Below are positions 1 to 8,197 of a DNA stretch of 64,000 nt, one piece after another. The DNA is from Veillonella sp. 3891. GTDB lineage: Bacteria > Bacillota > Negativicutes > Veillonellales > Veillonellaceae. The notes below the pieces were generated by a model. The model was not told the origin of the DNA. It worked only from the letters and a program-made list of their open reading frames with translations, and did no database searches. Location of the stretch: contig NZ_RQVE01000004.1 in the NCBI RefSeq assembly GCF_003992315.1, positions 1-64,000 of the forward strand, written 5' to 3'. The position numbers and the translations under genes were made by a program. Numbering within the stretch: the stretch's first letter is position 1; every line of letters starts with the position of its first letter.

Positions 1-85
<85 letters not shown>

Positions 86-95
86 GATAAAGAAA

Positions 96-122
96 GCGCA
101 CCCAAAAGGGTGCTCTTTTTTT
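96..122 (+). terminator. rRNA operon intrinsic terminator
   Basis: GCACCC and GGGTGC pair around an AAAA loop and are followed by CTCTTTTTTT. The position 10 nt after the 5S gene fits termination of the rRNA operon. Confidence 0.85.
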
Positions 123-239
123 ATTAATTAATAGTCTTAAATACTCTAAGCCGTTTCCAGCCAGATTAGACAAGTAATATCTATGAAATAAATGATAAGG
201 TCTGGAATAAGCAGGGATCATGATTTAAAGGAGCGGAGC

Positions 240-322
240 GACGCATAAATCATAGAGCATCGCTTAGTTCCTGACGTAAGGTTTTAAAGCCCGAAGGGCG
301 AATAAAACCCACAGTTAGGAAC
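240..322. repeat. REP-like hairpin repeat, copy 1
   Basis: The core at 267-322 is a nested hairpin: GTTCCTGAC pairs with GTTAGGAAC, GGTTTTA with TAAAACC, and GCCC with GGGC at the tip. The 5' flank (240-266) is also shared with copy 2, so the repeat is longer than the hairpin. It lies in non-coding DNA between the 5S gene and the ClC gene. Confidence 0.75.
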
Positions 323-366
323 AAAGTAGGAAAAGGAAAGTATGAAAAGATAAAAATAGAAGAAAC

Positions 367-451
367 GACGCGCAAATCATAGAGCATCGCTTAGTTCCTG
401 ACGTAAGGTTTTAAAGCCCTAAAAGGGCGCATAAAATCCACAGTCAGGAAC
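367..451. repeat. REP-like hairpin repeat, copy 2
   Basis: This is a near-identical second copy of 240-322. Its outer stem (394-402 with 443-451, GTTCCTGAC/GTCAGGAAC) is perfect, and its tip stem is GCCCTAAAAGGGC. Compensated arms suggest that folding, or transposition as a palindromic unit, is conserved. Confidence 0.75.
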
Positions 452-475
452 AAAAGAATAACAGATAAAAGTATT

Positions 476-523
476 GCCGTAAGATTTTGAAGCCCAAAGG
501 GCGCACAAAATCCGCAGCTAGGC
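476..523. repeat. REP-like hairpin repeat, shorter diverged copy 3
   Basis: Only the inner part of the repeat is kept. GCC pairs with GGC at the ends, GATTTTG with CAAAATC, and GCCC with GGGC around AAA. It lies in the same orientation 24 nt after copy 2. It may be a decayed copy. Confidence 0.6.
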
Positions 524-619
524 GCATATAAGAAGTCGCAAATGACAGGTTATAGCTAAAAAGCAATTTCCAGTTAACAAGAAGTAAAACTTTTAAAATA
601 ATGAAGATTATTTTACATA

Positions 620-648
620 ATGACAAATCAACTGTAACCTTGTATACT
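620..648 (+). promoter_or_regulatory. Promoter of the ClC gene
   Basis: ATGACA (620-625) and TATACT (643-648) are separated by 17 bp, a close sigma-A match, 33 bp before the ClC start codon. Confidence 0.6.
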
Positions 649-680
649 ATACCTATTATTAAGGTATATAAGGTGATTGT

Positions 681-2234
681 ATGATACATAATAAACGAAA
701 CAATATTTTTAAAAGACCTAAGATAGAATTTTTTAACACCTTTGACAGGGAAGAGTTTCTTTTATTAATTGTAAAAGGTATTCTTATTGGAATAGTGGCA
801 GGTACGATTGGATCTGCTTTCAGATATATCATTCACTGGGGCAATGACTTTCGTCATGTGTTTATGGCTACTGCTACAATAGAGCAAATCATTATATGGA
901 CCATCGTTATGATGATCTTAGGGTGGTGTTGTCATTTACTATTAAAATGGGCACCTTTATCAGGTGGTTCGGGGATTCCTCAAATCGAAGGGGAGATGAA
1001 AGGGATCTTTAACATGAACCCCTTTCCTACATTAGTATCTAAGTTTTTTGGAGGTGCTTTTACTGGCATTGTTGGATTCTCTGTAGGTCGGGAAGGACCA
1101 TCGGTACAGCTTGGCGGTGCAACTGGTAAGTTACTGTCGAACTGGTTTGGGAGCTCTCTTCGAGAGGAGCGAATCCTAACATCTGCCGGCGCTGCGGCGG
1201 GACTGACTGCGGCCTTTAGTGCACCTGTATCAGGAGCTATCTTTGTATTTGAAGAAGTGCATAAAAGTTTTTATCCTAAGCTGGTTATTCCTACATTTTC
1301 TGCTACCATTTCGGCGAATTTAATAACTTCTTTGGTGTTTGGCTTAACGCCGTCATTGGGTTTCTCTGTGATGGAAAGTATCCCTATCGAGTATTTTGCT
1401 ACACTTCTTATATTAGGTGTTGGGGTAGGTTTCTTCGGGATCTTTTTTAATCGTATGATTGTGGGCGTCAAATCCGTATATGATAAACTTCCGATTTCTA
1501 GAGGGTGGAAGATTTCACTCACATTCCTAGGGGTGACGCTATTAGGACTGGATTCACAATTGCTCCTAGGTGGCGGCAATGATGTAGTTAGTATGATGGT
1601 TGAGCATCAACAGACATTACAACTGCTAGTATATATTGTTATAGGCAAGATTATTTTAACATCTATTTGCTATGGTAATGGTGCACAAGGTGGTATTTTC
1701 CTACCTATGGTGGTGATTGGATCGGCAGTGGGAGCGTTGACGCATAGTATATTGGTAGAATTGCACATGCTTCCTAATGCCTTCGGTGGTAGTTTTATCA
1801 TTTGTGGTATGGCAGGTATGCTAGCAGCTTCTATGCGAACACCTTTGTTAGCGATTTTACTTGTTTTAGAAATGACAAATAGCTTTCACAGTATATATCA
1901 AGTAGGAACGGTGGCAATCATTGCATACTTAACGGCAGAATTTATGAAAGAATTGCCAATTTATGATAACCTATTACTTCGTATGAGCCAAGGCATTATA
2001 GGCGCGGAGGAAGAGCAAACATTTTTCCAAACACGATTGTCAGTAGTATGTCCTTATGTAGATACGATGTTGAAAGATATTGAATTACCGAGGGGAGCCA
2101 TCATTGTTAGTATTGATCGAGGAGGGCAACCAATCGTACCAGTGGCGACAACCCTGTTACAGTGTGGCGATGAACTATATGTTTCTTGCACCAAAGGACA
2201 GCTAAAAGAAGTAAAAGAATTTTTTAGTCAGTAA
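681..2234 (+). CDS. ClC-family chloride/proton exchanger with RCK C-terminal domain
   Basis: This is an inner-membrane chloride channel-family protein of 517 residues. The ClC signatures are all visible: GSGIP at 96-100, GREGP at 136-140 with the gating glutamate E138, and GxFxP at about 338-342. An EE pair at 191-192 matches the internal proton-path glutamate of E. coli ClC-ec1, which points to a 2 Cl-/H+ exchanger and not a passive channel. Ten or more hydrophobic segments fill residues 25-440. The last 70 residues look like a TrkA-C/RCK regulatory domain, often seen on bacterial ClC proteins. The ATG has an AAGGTG Shine-Dalgarno 5 nt upstream. It appears monocistronic. Confidence 0.93.
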   Translation: MIHNKRNNIFKRPKIEFFNTFDREEFLLLIVKGILIGIVAGTIGSAFRYIIHWGNDFRHVFMATATIEQIIIWTIVMMILGWCCHLLLKWAPLSGGSGIPQIEGEMKGIFNMNPFPTLVSKFFGGAFTGIVGFSVGREGPSVQLGGATGKLLSNWFGSSLREERILTSAGAAAGLTAAFSAPVSGAIFVFEEVHKSFYPKLVIPTFSATISANLITSLVFGLTPSLGFSVMESIPIEYFATLLILGVGVGFFGIFFNRMIVGVKSVYDKLPISRGWKISLTFLGVTLLGLDSQLLLGGGNDVVSMMVEHQQTLQLLVYIVIGKIILTSICYGNGAQGGIFLPMVVIGSAVGALTHSILVELHMLPNAFGGSFIICGMAGMLAASMRTPLLAILLVLEMTNSFHSIYQVGTVAIIAYLTAEFMKELPIYDNLLLRMSQGIIGAEEEQTFFQTRLSVVCPYVDTMLKDIELPRGAIIVSIDRGGQPIVPVATTLLQCGDELYVSCTKGQLKEVKEFFSQ

Positions 2235-2567
2235 CAGTTGCTATAGAGATAGGATAGAAGATATGTTACTATATGTATAGGTATAACTTAAATGTTTTGG
2301 TCACTTAGATAGTGTATTTTTTAGGGTTTCTGTAGAGGTTAAAGATTGTATTGATTTATTTTTAGCTAAGTAGTGTATAAATAAGAGTATATCTTCATAG
2401 TTCTAATTTAGAATCATATATATTATAGAATTTGGTGTAATATATTTTGTTAAAAAAATATGATAAGATCCCTCTAGTATGGAGAAGTTATAGCTGGCCA
2501 AGTAAGATGCGTACACTATAGGAGATGTATCCTATATAGTTTTGGTTACATAGAAAGGAAGAGACAC
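2235..2567. other. Intergenic stretch, no gene seen
   Basis: These 333 bp of AT-rich DNA hold no ORF with a ribosome binding site and no strong hairpin. The last part must carry the promoter and the GAAAGGAAGAG ribosome binding site of the MogA/MoaB gene, but no clear -35/-10 pair stood out. Confidence 0.5.
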
Positions 2568-3143
2568 ATGGCAATGATGGAATTTACAGACCGTCCGTTG
2601 ACAGTAGCGGTTATTACGGTGTCTGATACAAGAACAAAGGAAACAGACAAAGGTGGCGCCCGTGTAGAAGAGTTAGCTCGTGAGGCGGGTTTTGTTGTGG
2701 TTTCTCGACAAATCGTGACAGATACAATCGATGAGATTCAAGGTGCTATTCATAAGGCTTTCACTGGCAATTATGGTAGAGAAGTTCAAGTTTTGACGGA
2801 GTCCATAGGTAATGATGTTCGTGCTTGGACATATGAAGATAATGTAGGTGTTGCAGATATTATTATCAGCACAGGTGGTACAGGAATTGCTAAACGTGAT
2901 GTATCCATCGAGGCAGTGCAACCTCTATTAGATAAGGAGATTCCGGGCTTTGGTGAGTTATTTCGTTTCTTAAGTTATCGTGATGATATTGGTACAAAAG
3001 CGTTGGCATCTCGCGCGATTGCTGGTGTGAAAGAACATACGATTTTATTTGCCATCCCAGGTTCGGTAGGGGCTGTTACGTTGGCTATGAAAGAATTAAT
3101 TTTACCAGAAGTGAAACATTTAAAGCGGGAATTAATAAAATAG
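2568..3143 (+). CDS. MogA/MoaB-family molybdenum cofactor protein
   Basis: This protein belongs to the molybdopterin adenylyltransferase-like fold that handles molybdopterin late in molybdenum cofactor synthesis. Seen here are the N-terminal AVITVSDTR strand, the substrate-loop motif STGGTG followed by DVSIEAV, and IPGSVGAV near the C-terminus. At 191 residues it is about 20 longer than a typical MoaB. The extra stretch (roughly residues 65-90) falls just before the DIIISTGGTG strand. The start is the first of three close ATGs, 5 nt after a purine-rich GAAAGGAAGAG. It stands alone; no other moa or moe gene is in the window, so MogA and MoaB roles cannot be told apart. Confidence 0.85.
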   Translation: MAMMEFTDRPLTVAVITVSDTRTKETDKGGARVEELAREAGFVVVSRQIVTDTIDEIQGAIHKAFTGNYGREVQVLTESIGNDVRAWTYEDNVGVADIIISTGGTGIAKRDVSIEAVQPLLDKEIPGFGELFRFLSYRDDIGTKALASRAIAGVKEHTILFAIPGSVGAVTLAMKELILPEVKHLKRELIK

Positions 3144-3153
3144 TGGATTAGAG

Positions 3154-3204
3154 ATAGCTATCTTTTGTAACTATGTATTCATAGTGCTGAGATAGCTATA
3201 TTTT
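3154..3204 (+). terminator. Terminator after the MogA/MoaB gene
   Basis: ATAGCTATC (3154-3162) pairs with GATAGCTAT (3191-3199). A second stem ACTATG/CATAGT lies inside the loop, and ATTTTTGCTTTT follows. Confidence 0.65.
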
Positions 3205-3383
3205 TGCTTTTTACAGACTAAAATTTGATACTTGTACATAGTTATTAGTTTTATGAGATATTGTAATGACACATAAATAGAAGCAAATTAGTCATAGAAT
3301 GTATTTTTCGTAAAAGATGCAAAGTAGAAACTAAAAAATGCATAGGCTCTTTTGCATTTTGCGTGCACAAGTGATTGGTAACG

Positions 3384-3392
3384 TGCTATAAT
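3384..3392 (+). promoter_or_regulatory. Extended -10 promoter of the DUF47-pit operon
   Basis: TGCTATAAT is a consensus extended -10 element without a good -35. It overlaps the upstream in-frame ATG at 3391, so that ATG cannot lie in the transcript. This supports the start at 3433. Confidence 0.65.
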
Positions 3393-3432
3393 GGAACTAT
3401 ATAAATCACATAGTAAGTTATTGGAGGATGTA

Positions 3433-4065
3433 ATGGCTTTCAATTTAAAAGGAAAAGAAGAAAAGTTTTTCAGTATGCTGAATGACCATGCTGAACTATG
3501 TCATGAGGCGGCACAGTTGATGCAAGACGTATTTGAAGGAGAAGTGGAAAAGAAAGAAGCTCTTCGTCAAATTGAACAAAAAGAGCATGAAGCTGATGAG
3601 TTGGTGGCGGCTACGATGGACCGTTTGCGTAAAACCTTTATTACACCAATGGACCGTGAAGATATCCAACTATTGATTGATCAATTAGATAATACCATTG
3701 ATAATATCAAAGAAATCATGGATAAAATGGTGATGTATCAAGTGCAAAGTGAGCCAACTACAGGAGCTATTCGTATGGCAGAAATTGTGGCGAAGTGTTG
3801 TAAGCACATTAAAAAATCTATTTCTTATATGGGAAGCTTAAAGAAAAACTATTTGAAAGTAGAAGGTCGTGCTTTAGAAGTGTTGCGTCTGGAAGCAGAA
3901 GCAGATGACATTTATCATGTGGAAATGGCGAAACTTTTCACAGAGTGCAGTGACCCTATTGAAATCATTAAGTGGAAGGAAATTCTTAGTTCCATGGAAG
4001 AAGTTATCGATGGCTCTGAGACTTTGGTAGGAACATTCCGCCGGGTAGTATTGAAGTATGCTTGA
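3433..4065 (+). CDS. DUF47 PhoU-like accessory protein of phosphate transport
   Basis: This is a 210-residue, all-helical, charged protein of the DUF47/TIGR00153 family. It is related to PhoU and typically encoded next to Pit phosphate transporters, whose activity it is thought to modulate. The helices carry repeated acidic metal-type motifs such as EQKEHEADE and, later, RLEAEADDIYH. The start is ATG 3433, which has a GGAGG ribosome binding site 5 nt upstream. The earlier in-frame ATG at 3391 lies inside the promoter. It overlaps the pit gene by 8 bp, so the two are translationally coupled. Confidence 0.9.
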   Translation: MAFNLKGKEEKFFSMLNDHAELCHEAAQLMQDVFEGEVEKKEALRQIEQKEHEADELVAATMDRLRKTFITPMDREDIQLLIDQLDNTIDNIKEIMDKMVMYQVQSEPTTGAIRMAEIVAKCCKHIKKSISYMGSLKKNYLKVEGRALEVLRLEAEADDIYHVEMAKLFTECSDPIEIIKWKEILSSMEEVIDGSETLVGTFRRVVLKYA

Positions 4066-5056
4066 TGGTTGGGTGATATGGGCCGTCGTTTTATTAGCGT
4101 TGGCCTTTGACTATATAAATGGATTCCATGATACTGCGAATGCAATTGCTACGTCAGTATCAACAAGAGCCATTGCTCCGAAAACAGCAGTGATGATGGC
4201 GGCTACGTTAAACTTTTTAGGAGCCATGATCAGTACAGGTGTTGCGAAAACAATTGGTGGGGATATCGTTACTGCTCCAGAGATGATCAATGGTGAGATT
4301 ATAGTAGCAGCGCTAGTGGGTGCTATTTTTTGGAACCTCTTAACCTGGTGGTATGGGATTCCCAGTTCTTCTTCTCATGCATTAATCGGTGGTATTATTG
4401 GTGCCGTATTGATTTCTGTAGGACCAGAAGCGTTACAAGCTGGTGGGATTGGTAAGATTTTTATTTCTTTGGTGGCCTCTCCTATTTTAGCGCTAGTATT
4501 AGGCTATATTGTAATGAAAATATTGCTGATCTTATTTGGACGATTTTCTCCCATTGTTTTAAATGATCGATTCCGGAATATGCAATTGGTATCTGCGGCA
4601 CTCATGTCATTCTCGCACGGTTCCAATGATGCACAAAAAGCGATGGGTATCATTACGTTAACCTTAGTAGCTAGTGGTCATTTACAAACCTTAGATGTAC
4701 CTATTTGGGTTAAAATTGCCTGTGCCACAGCGATGGCCTTGGGTACAGCAGCAGGGGGATGGAAAATTATTGCTACTGTAGGTAGTAAGATTTTTAAATT
4801 AGAAAGTATCAATGGATTTGCAGCGGATTTAAACTCTGCCATAACTATTTTTACGGCTACTTTATTACACTTGCCAGTATCTACAACACATGTTGTGAGT
4901 GGATCAATCATGGGCGTAGGCACTGCTATGCGTGTGAAAGCGGTGAACTGGAGTACAGCACGGTCCATGGTATTTGCTTGGTTTATTACGATACCATTAT
5001 CTGCTGGTGTATCAGCCTTGGCATATGTAGTGATTGATGTGTTGGCACATATATAA
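4058..5056 (+). CDS. pit: Inorganic phosphate transporter, PiT family
   Basis: This is a 332-residue integral membrane protein that imports phosphate by cation symport. The duplicated PiT signature is present: DYINGFHDTANAIATSVSTR near the N-terminus and SHGSNDAQKAMG in the second half, each followed by hydrophobic helices. The GIPSSSSHALIGG and LPVSTTHVVSG segments are the other paired PiT motifs. The ATG lies within the end of the DUF47 gene and has no strong ribosome binding site of its own, consistent with coupled translation. No phosphate-responsive operator was recognised. Confidence 0.94.
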   Translation: MLDGWVIWAVVLLALAFDYINGFHDTANAIATSVSTRAIAPKTAVMMAATLNFLGAMISTGVAKTIGGDIVTAPEMINGEIIVAALVGAIFWNLLTWWYGIPSSSSHALIGGIIGAVLISVGPEALQAGGIGKIFISLVASPILALVLGYIVMKILLILFGRFSPIVLNDRFRNMQLVSAALMSFSHGSNDAQKAMGIITLTLVASGHLQTLDVPIWVKIACATAMALGTAAGGWKIIATVGSKIFKLESINGFAADLNSAITIFTATLLHLPVSTTHVVSGSIMGVGTAMRVKAVNWSTARSMVFAWFITIPLSAGVSALAYVVIDVLAHI

Positions 5057-5083
5057 AAAATGAAGAAATAATGAAGAAATGTG

Positions 5084-5112
5084 TTGCAACATTCTCAATA
5101 ATTTCTTATAAT
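5084..5112 (+). promoter_or_regulatory. Promoter upstream of the rrf2 leader
   Basis: TTGCAA (5084-5089) and TATAAT (5107-5112) are separated by 17 bp. Transcription would start near 5119, only a few bases before a terminator-like hairpin. Confidence 0.65.
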
Positions 5113-5123
5113 AGAGGTAAGAG

Positions 5124-5156
5124 ATGCTCGAAGGCGTATGCACTCGAGCATTTTTT
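5124..5156 (+). terminator. Hairpin terminator between pit and rrf2
   Basis: ATGCTCGA (5124-5131) pairs with TCGAGCAT (5144-5151) and runs into TTTTTT. It can end pit transcription, but it also lies just after the promoter at 5084-5112, where it would cut a transcript after about 35-40 nt. Confidence 0.75.
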
Positions 5157-5184
5157 ATACTTTTAAAGTATACTGTTAGAGTGT
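5156..5184. promoter_or_regulatory. Palindromic operator candidate before rrf2
   Basis: TATACTTT and AAAGTATA flank a single T (5156-5172). AGTATAC and GTGTACT form a second overlapping imperfect dyad just downstream. Such AT-rich dyads suit a winged-helix dimer such as Rrf2 itself, but this is inference. Confidence 0.4.
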
Positions 5185-5239
5185 ACTTTTAATGCCCATA
5201 CATATACAGTTTAGTTTAGATTCAATAAGGGAGATATCA

Positions 5240-5683
5240 TTGAAATTTAATCAGGCAACAGACTATGCATTTCGGATTATCTTATACATGTCTACATTAC
5301 CATTCGGTACTCGAAAGGTAGGGGCAGAACTAGCAAAAACAAGTAAGATACCTGAACGATTTTTGTTAAAAATTATGCGCTATTTGGTGAATGCAAAGTT
5401 ATTACATTCCTATCGTGGCGTAGATGGTGGATTCACCTTGGCTAAAAAGCCAAAAGATATTAGTTTATATGATGTGGTAACAGCCGTAGAAGGAGATACG
5501 TATTTACAACATTGTTTATACGACTCTAACAGTTGCTCCCGTGGTTGCCATGGTCAATGTGCCGTGCAAGAAGCGGTTGGTAAAATTCAATCTGTATTAA
5601 TAGAAGAATTAAAAAATGTTGATTTCGAAACGTTAGCGAAACGTGAACGTTCGATTCATATATCAATGCACCATGTGGTCTAA
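5240..5683 (+). CDS. Rrf2-family transcriptional regulator with four-cysteine cluster
   Basis: This 147-residue winged-helix regulator belongs to the IscR/NsrR/CymR family. The start chosen is TTG 5240, because it gives the family N-terminus (M)KFNQATDYAFRI and has AGGGAGA upstream; the ATG at 5192 would add 16 foreign residues. The helix-turn-helix is followed by the Rrf2 signature VDGGFTLAK. C92, C99, C103 and C107 (C-X6-C-X3-C-X3-C) sit where IscR-type proteins bind Fe-S clusters, so an Fe-S or redox sensor is likely. It ends 28 bp before cydA. It may control the cyd genes in response to oxygen or nitric oxide, but that is inferred from position only. Confidence 0.88.
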   Translation: MKFNQATDYAFRIILYMSTLPFGTRKVGAELAKTSKIPERFLLKIMRYLVNAKLLHSYRGVDGGFTLAKKPKDISLYDVVTAVEGDTYLQHCLYDSNSCSRGCHGQCAVQEAVGKIQSVLIEELKNVDFETLAKRERSIHISMHHVV

Positions 5684-5711
5684 ATGTATATTCAAGTGAG
5701 GAGGAATTAGC

Positions 5712-7097
5712 ATGATGGATGCAGTCTTGTTAGCTCGTTTTCAATTTGCGTTGACTACGATCTATCATTGGCTCTTCGTACCGTTCACGCTAGGAATGAC
5801 AGTATTGGTAGCAATACTTGAAATTACCTATGCGCGCACAAAAAACGAAGTGTACAAAAAAATGGCAAAGTTTTGGGGTAAATTATTCCTAATTAACTTT
5901 GCAATGGGTGTTGTAACAGGTATCGTTCAAGAGTTCCATTTTGGGATGAACTGGGCAGAATATTCTCGTTTTATGGGAGATATCTTCGGTGCTCCTTTGG
6001 CGTTAGAAGCGTTAACAGCATTCTTCTTAGAGTCCACCTTTATGGGGGCTTGGATTTTTGGCTGGGATAAATTGTCGGCAAAAGCCCATGCATTTGTAGC
6101 GGTGTTAGTAGCGATTGGTAGTAACTTATCCGCATTTTGGATTTTAGTAGCGAACTCATTCATGCAACATCCAGTAGGCTATGCACTTCGTAATGGCCGT
6201 GCAGAAATGGATTCTTTTACAGCCATCTTACAAAATGGGTATTTACCAGGTCAATATTTACACATCTTTACCGATGGCATTTTAACAGCAGGCGTGATTA
6301 TTGCTTCTGTCAGTGCATGGCATTTGTTGAAAAATAATCATGTAGAATTTTACTCTAAATCTATTAAATTTGGTTTAGGAGCCGCTGTGATTGGTGGTTT
6401 ATTAGTAGGTGGTGCCGGTCACTTCCAAGGTCAAACCGTAGCAAAATTACAACCTATGAAAGTAGCTGCCTTTGAAGCATTATGGGAAACTCATGATCCA
6501 GCTCCATTTGCTATCGTAGCTGGCATTGATCAAGAGGGTAAGAAGAATAACTTTGAAATCGGTGTGCCAGGAGCATTGTCCTTCGTAGTTCATGACTCTT
6601 TCAAAGGGGAAGTGAAAGGTATTAATGATCTTCAAAAAGAAGCAGAACTAAAACATGGTTCTGGTGATTATGTACCACATGTAACATCTATGTTCTGGTC
6701 CTTCCGTGTGATGATTTTAGCGGGCATCATTATGCTTGTCACATCTATTGTAGGTTACTACTTACATATGAAAGGCAAGTTGCTTAATAATAGAATAGCT
6801 CTAAAAAGCATCTATCATTTACTAGCCCTTCCATTTATTGCGAACTCTACAGGTTGGTATGTGGCTGAAGCGGGTCGTCAACCATGGCTTGTATACGGTT
6901 TACAAAAAACAGCTGACGGTGCATCCAAAGTAGTAACAGCGCCGGAAATCTGGACAACAATCATTGGCTTTACTGCTGTGTACGTAGTGATGGCGATTGC
7001 TGCGATTTACCTAGCAGTAAAACATATTCAAGCAGGACCAGCTGGTAATCCAGCTCATGATGTGGTTGAACAAGAGGAGGCTACATTATGGAAATAA
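5712..7097 (+). CDS. cydA: Cytochrome bd oxidase subunit I
   Basis: CydA carries the haems of the bd-type quinol oxidase, which reduces oxygen to water at the cytoplasmic membrane. H19 (in TTIYHWLF), H184 (in YLHIFTDG), E99 and E107 match the haem ligands and proton-path residues of E. coli CydA, and the GRQPW motif is present. At 461 residues it is shorter than the E. coli protein (522) and appears to be the short-Q-loop type common in Firmicutes. GAGGAGGAA precedes the ATG. It overlaps cydB by 10 bp. In an anaerobe its likely job is oxygen scavenging. Confidence 0.96.
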   Translation: MMDAVLLARFQFALTTIYHWLFVPFTLGMTVLVAILEITYARTKNEVYKKMAKFWGKLFLINFAMGVVTGIVQEFHFGMNWAEYSRFMGDIFGAPLALEALTAFFLESTFMGAWIFGWDKLSAKAHAFVAVLVAIGSNLSAFWILVANSFMQHPVGYALRNGRAEMDSFTAILQNGYLPGQYLHIFTDGILTAGVIIASVSAWHLLKNNHVEFYSKSIKFGLGAAVIGGLLVGGAGHFQGQTVAKLQPMKVAAFEALWETHDPAPFAIVAGIDQEGKKNNFEIGVPGALSFVVHDSFKGEVKGINDLQKEAELKHGSGDYVPHVTSMFWSFRVMILAGIIMLVTSIVGYYLHMKGKLLNNRIALKSIYHLLALPFIANSTGWYVAEAGRQPWLVYGLQKTADGASKVVTAPEIWTTIIGFTAVYVVMAIAAIYLAVKHIQAGPAGNPAHDVVEQEEATLWK

Positions 7098-8107
7098 TTA
7101 CAAATAACTTAGAATTAATTTGGTTCATCTTAGTTGGTGTTCTATTTACTGGATTCTTCATTTTAGAAGGTCTTGATTATGGTGTAGGTATGTGGCTCCC
7201 ATTCTTGGGTAAAACTGACCGTGAGCGTCGTCAATTGATCAATACGATCGGCCCTGTATGGGACGGTAACCAAGTATGGATGCTCACCGCTGGTGGTGCT
7301 ATGTTCGCATCCTTCCCGCAAGTATATGCTACCTTATTCAGTGGTTTTTACTTGGCATTGTTCTTGATGTTAGCAGCATTAATCGCTCGTGGCGTGTCCT
7401 TTGACTTCCGCAGTAAAGATAAAAGTCCAACATGGCGTGCTGCTTTCGACTGGTGCATTTTCTTTGGCTCTGCTATTCCAGCTCTTCTATGGGGTGTGAC
7501 AGTAGGTAACCTAATTCAAGGTACGCCAATCGATAAACACATGAACTATGTAGGTGGTTTCCTAGATTTATTGAGCGTATACACAATCCTTTGTGGCATT
7601 GCATTTGTATGCGTATTCTTGTACCATGGTGCATTATATGCTTCCTTGAAAACAACAGGAGAAATCTCTGAACGTGCTCGTGCAGCGGCTTTAGTAGAAG
7701 GTGTGATTACAGCAGTAGGTGCGTTGGTTTTGGTAGGTGCTACTTATGTGTACACAGACCTATTCAACAGCACATTGGCTACAGTAGCCTTTGCATTGGC
7801 AATTATAAGCTTCTTAGTATCTTGGGGCTTTACACGTGCTCGTCAAACAGGTAAAGGGTTTGTGTTCAGTGCATTAACAATTTTATTTGTTACACTAGCT
7901 TACTTTGCAGGATTGTTCCCTCGCATTATGGTATCTAGCATTGATCCAGCATATAGCTTAACAATTATGAATGCAGCATCTTCTACATACACATTAACAT
8001 TGATGACAATCGTAGCATGCATCTTCGTACCTATCGTATTAGTGTACCAAGCATGGGCATACTACTATTTCCGTCATCGTGTATCACAAGATGACTTACA
8101 CTATTAA
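7088..8107 (+). CDS. cydB: Cytochrome bd oxidase subunit II
   Basis: CydB is the 339-residue membrane partner of CydA in the bd oxidase. The N-terminal GLDYGVGMWLPF segment, the QVWMLTAGGAMFA region and eight or so hydrophobic helices are typical, and the length is normal. The ATG lies inside the end of cydA, so the subunits are probably made in step. A GC-rich hairpin follows at 8123-8149, before the fused CydDC gene. Confidence 0.96.
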   Translation: MEIITNNLELIWFILVGVLFTGFFILEGLDYGVGMWLPFLGKTDRERRQLINTIGPVWDGNQVWMLTAGGAMFASFPQVYATLFSGFYLALFLMLAALIARGVSFDFRSKDKSPTWRAAFDWCIFFGSAIPALLWGVTVGNLIQGTPIDKHMNYVGGFLDLLSVYTILCGIAFVCVFLYHGALYASLKTTGEISERARAAALVEGVITAVGALVLVGATYVYTDLFNSTLATVAFALAIISFLVSWGFTRARQTGKGFVFSALTILFVTLAYFAGLFPRIMVSSIDPAYSLTIMNAASSTYTLTLMTIVACIFVPIVLVYQAWAYYYFRHRVSQDDLHY

Positions 8108-8122
8108 TTTATAGTAATTTTG

Positions 8123-8149
8123 AAAGGGGCGTGGTTTCACGTCCCTTTT
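8123..8149 (+). terminator. Weak terminator or attenuator after cydB
   Basis: AAAGGGGCGTG and CACGTCCCTTT pair around GTTT, with only a short mixed T-rich tail. It could lower expression of cydDC relative to cydAB. Confidence 0.5.
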
Positions 8150-8197
8150 GTTGTATAGACTAGGAATCCATACACAACGATTCTGAAAGGAGGTCTT

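Noticed and set aside
3391-3432. Upstream ATG for the DUF47 protein
   Set aside because: It lies inside the -10 element, and the start at 3433 has a strong ribosome binding site.
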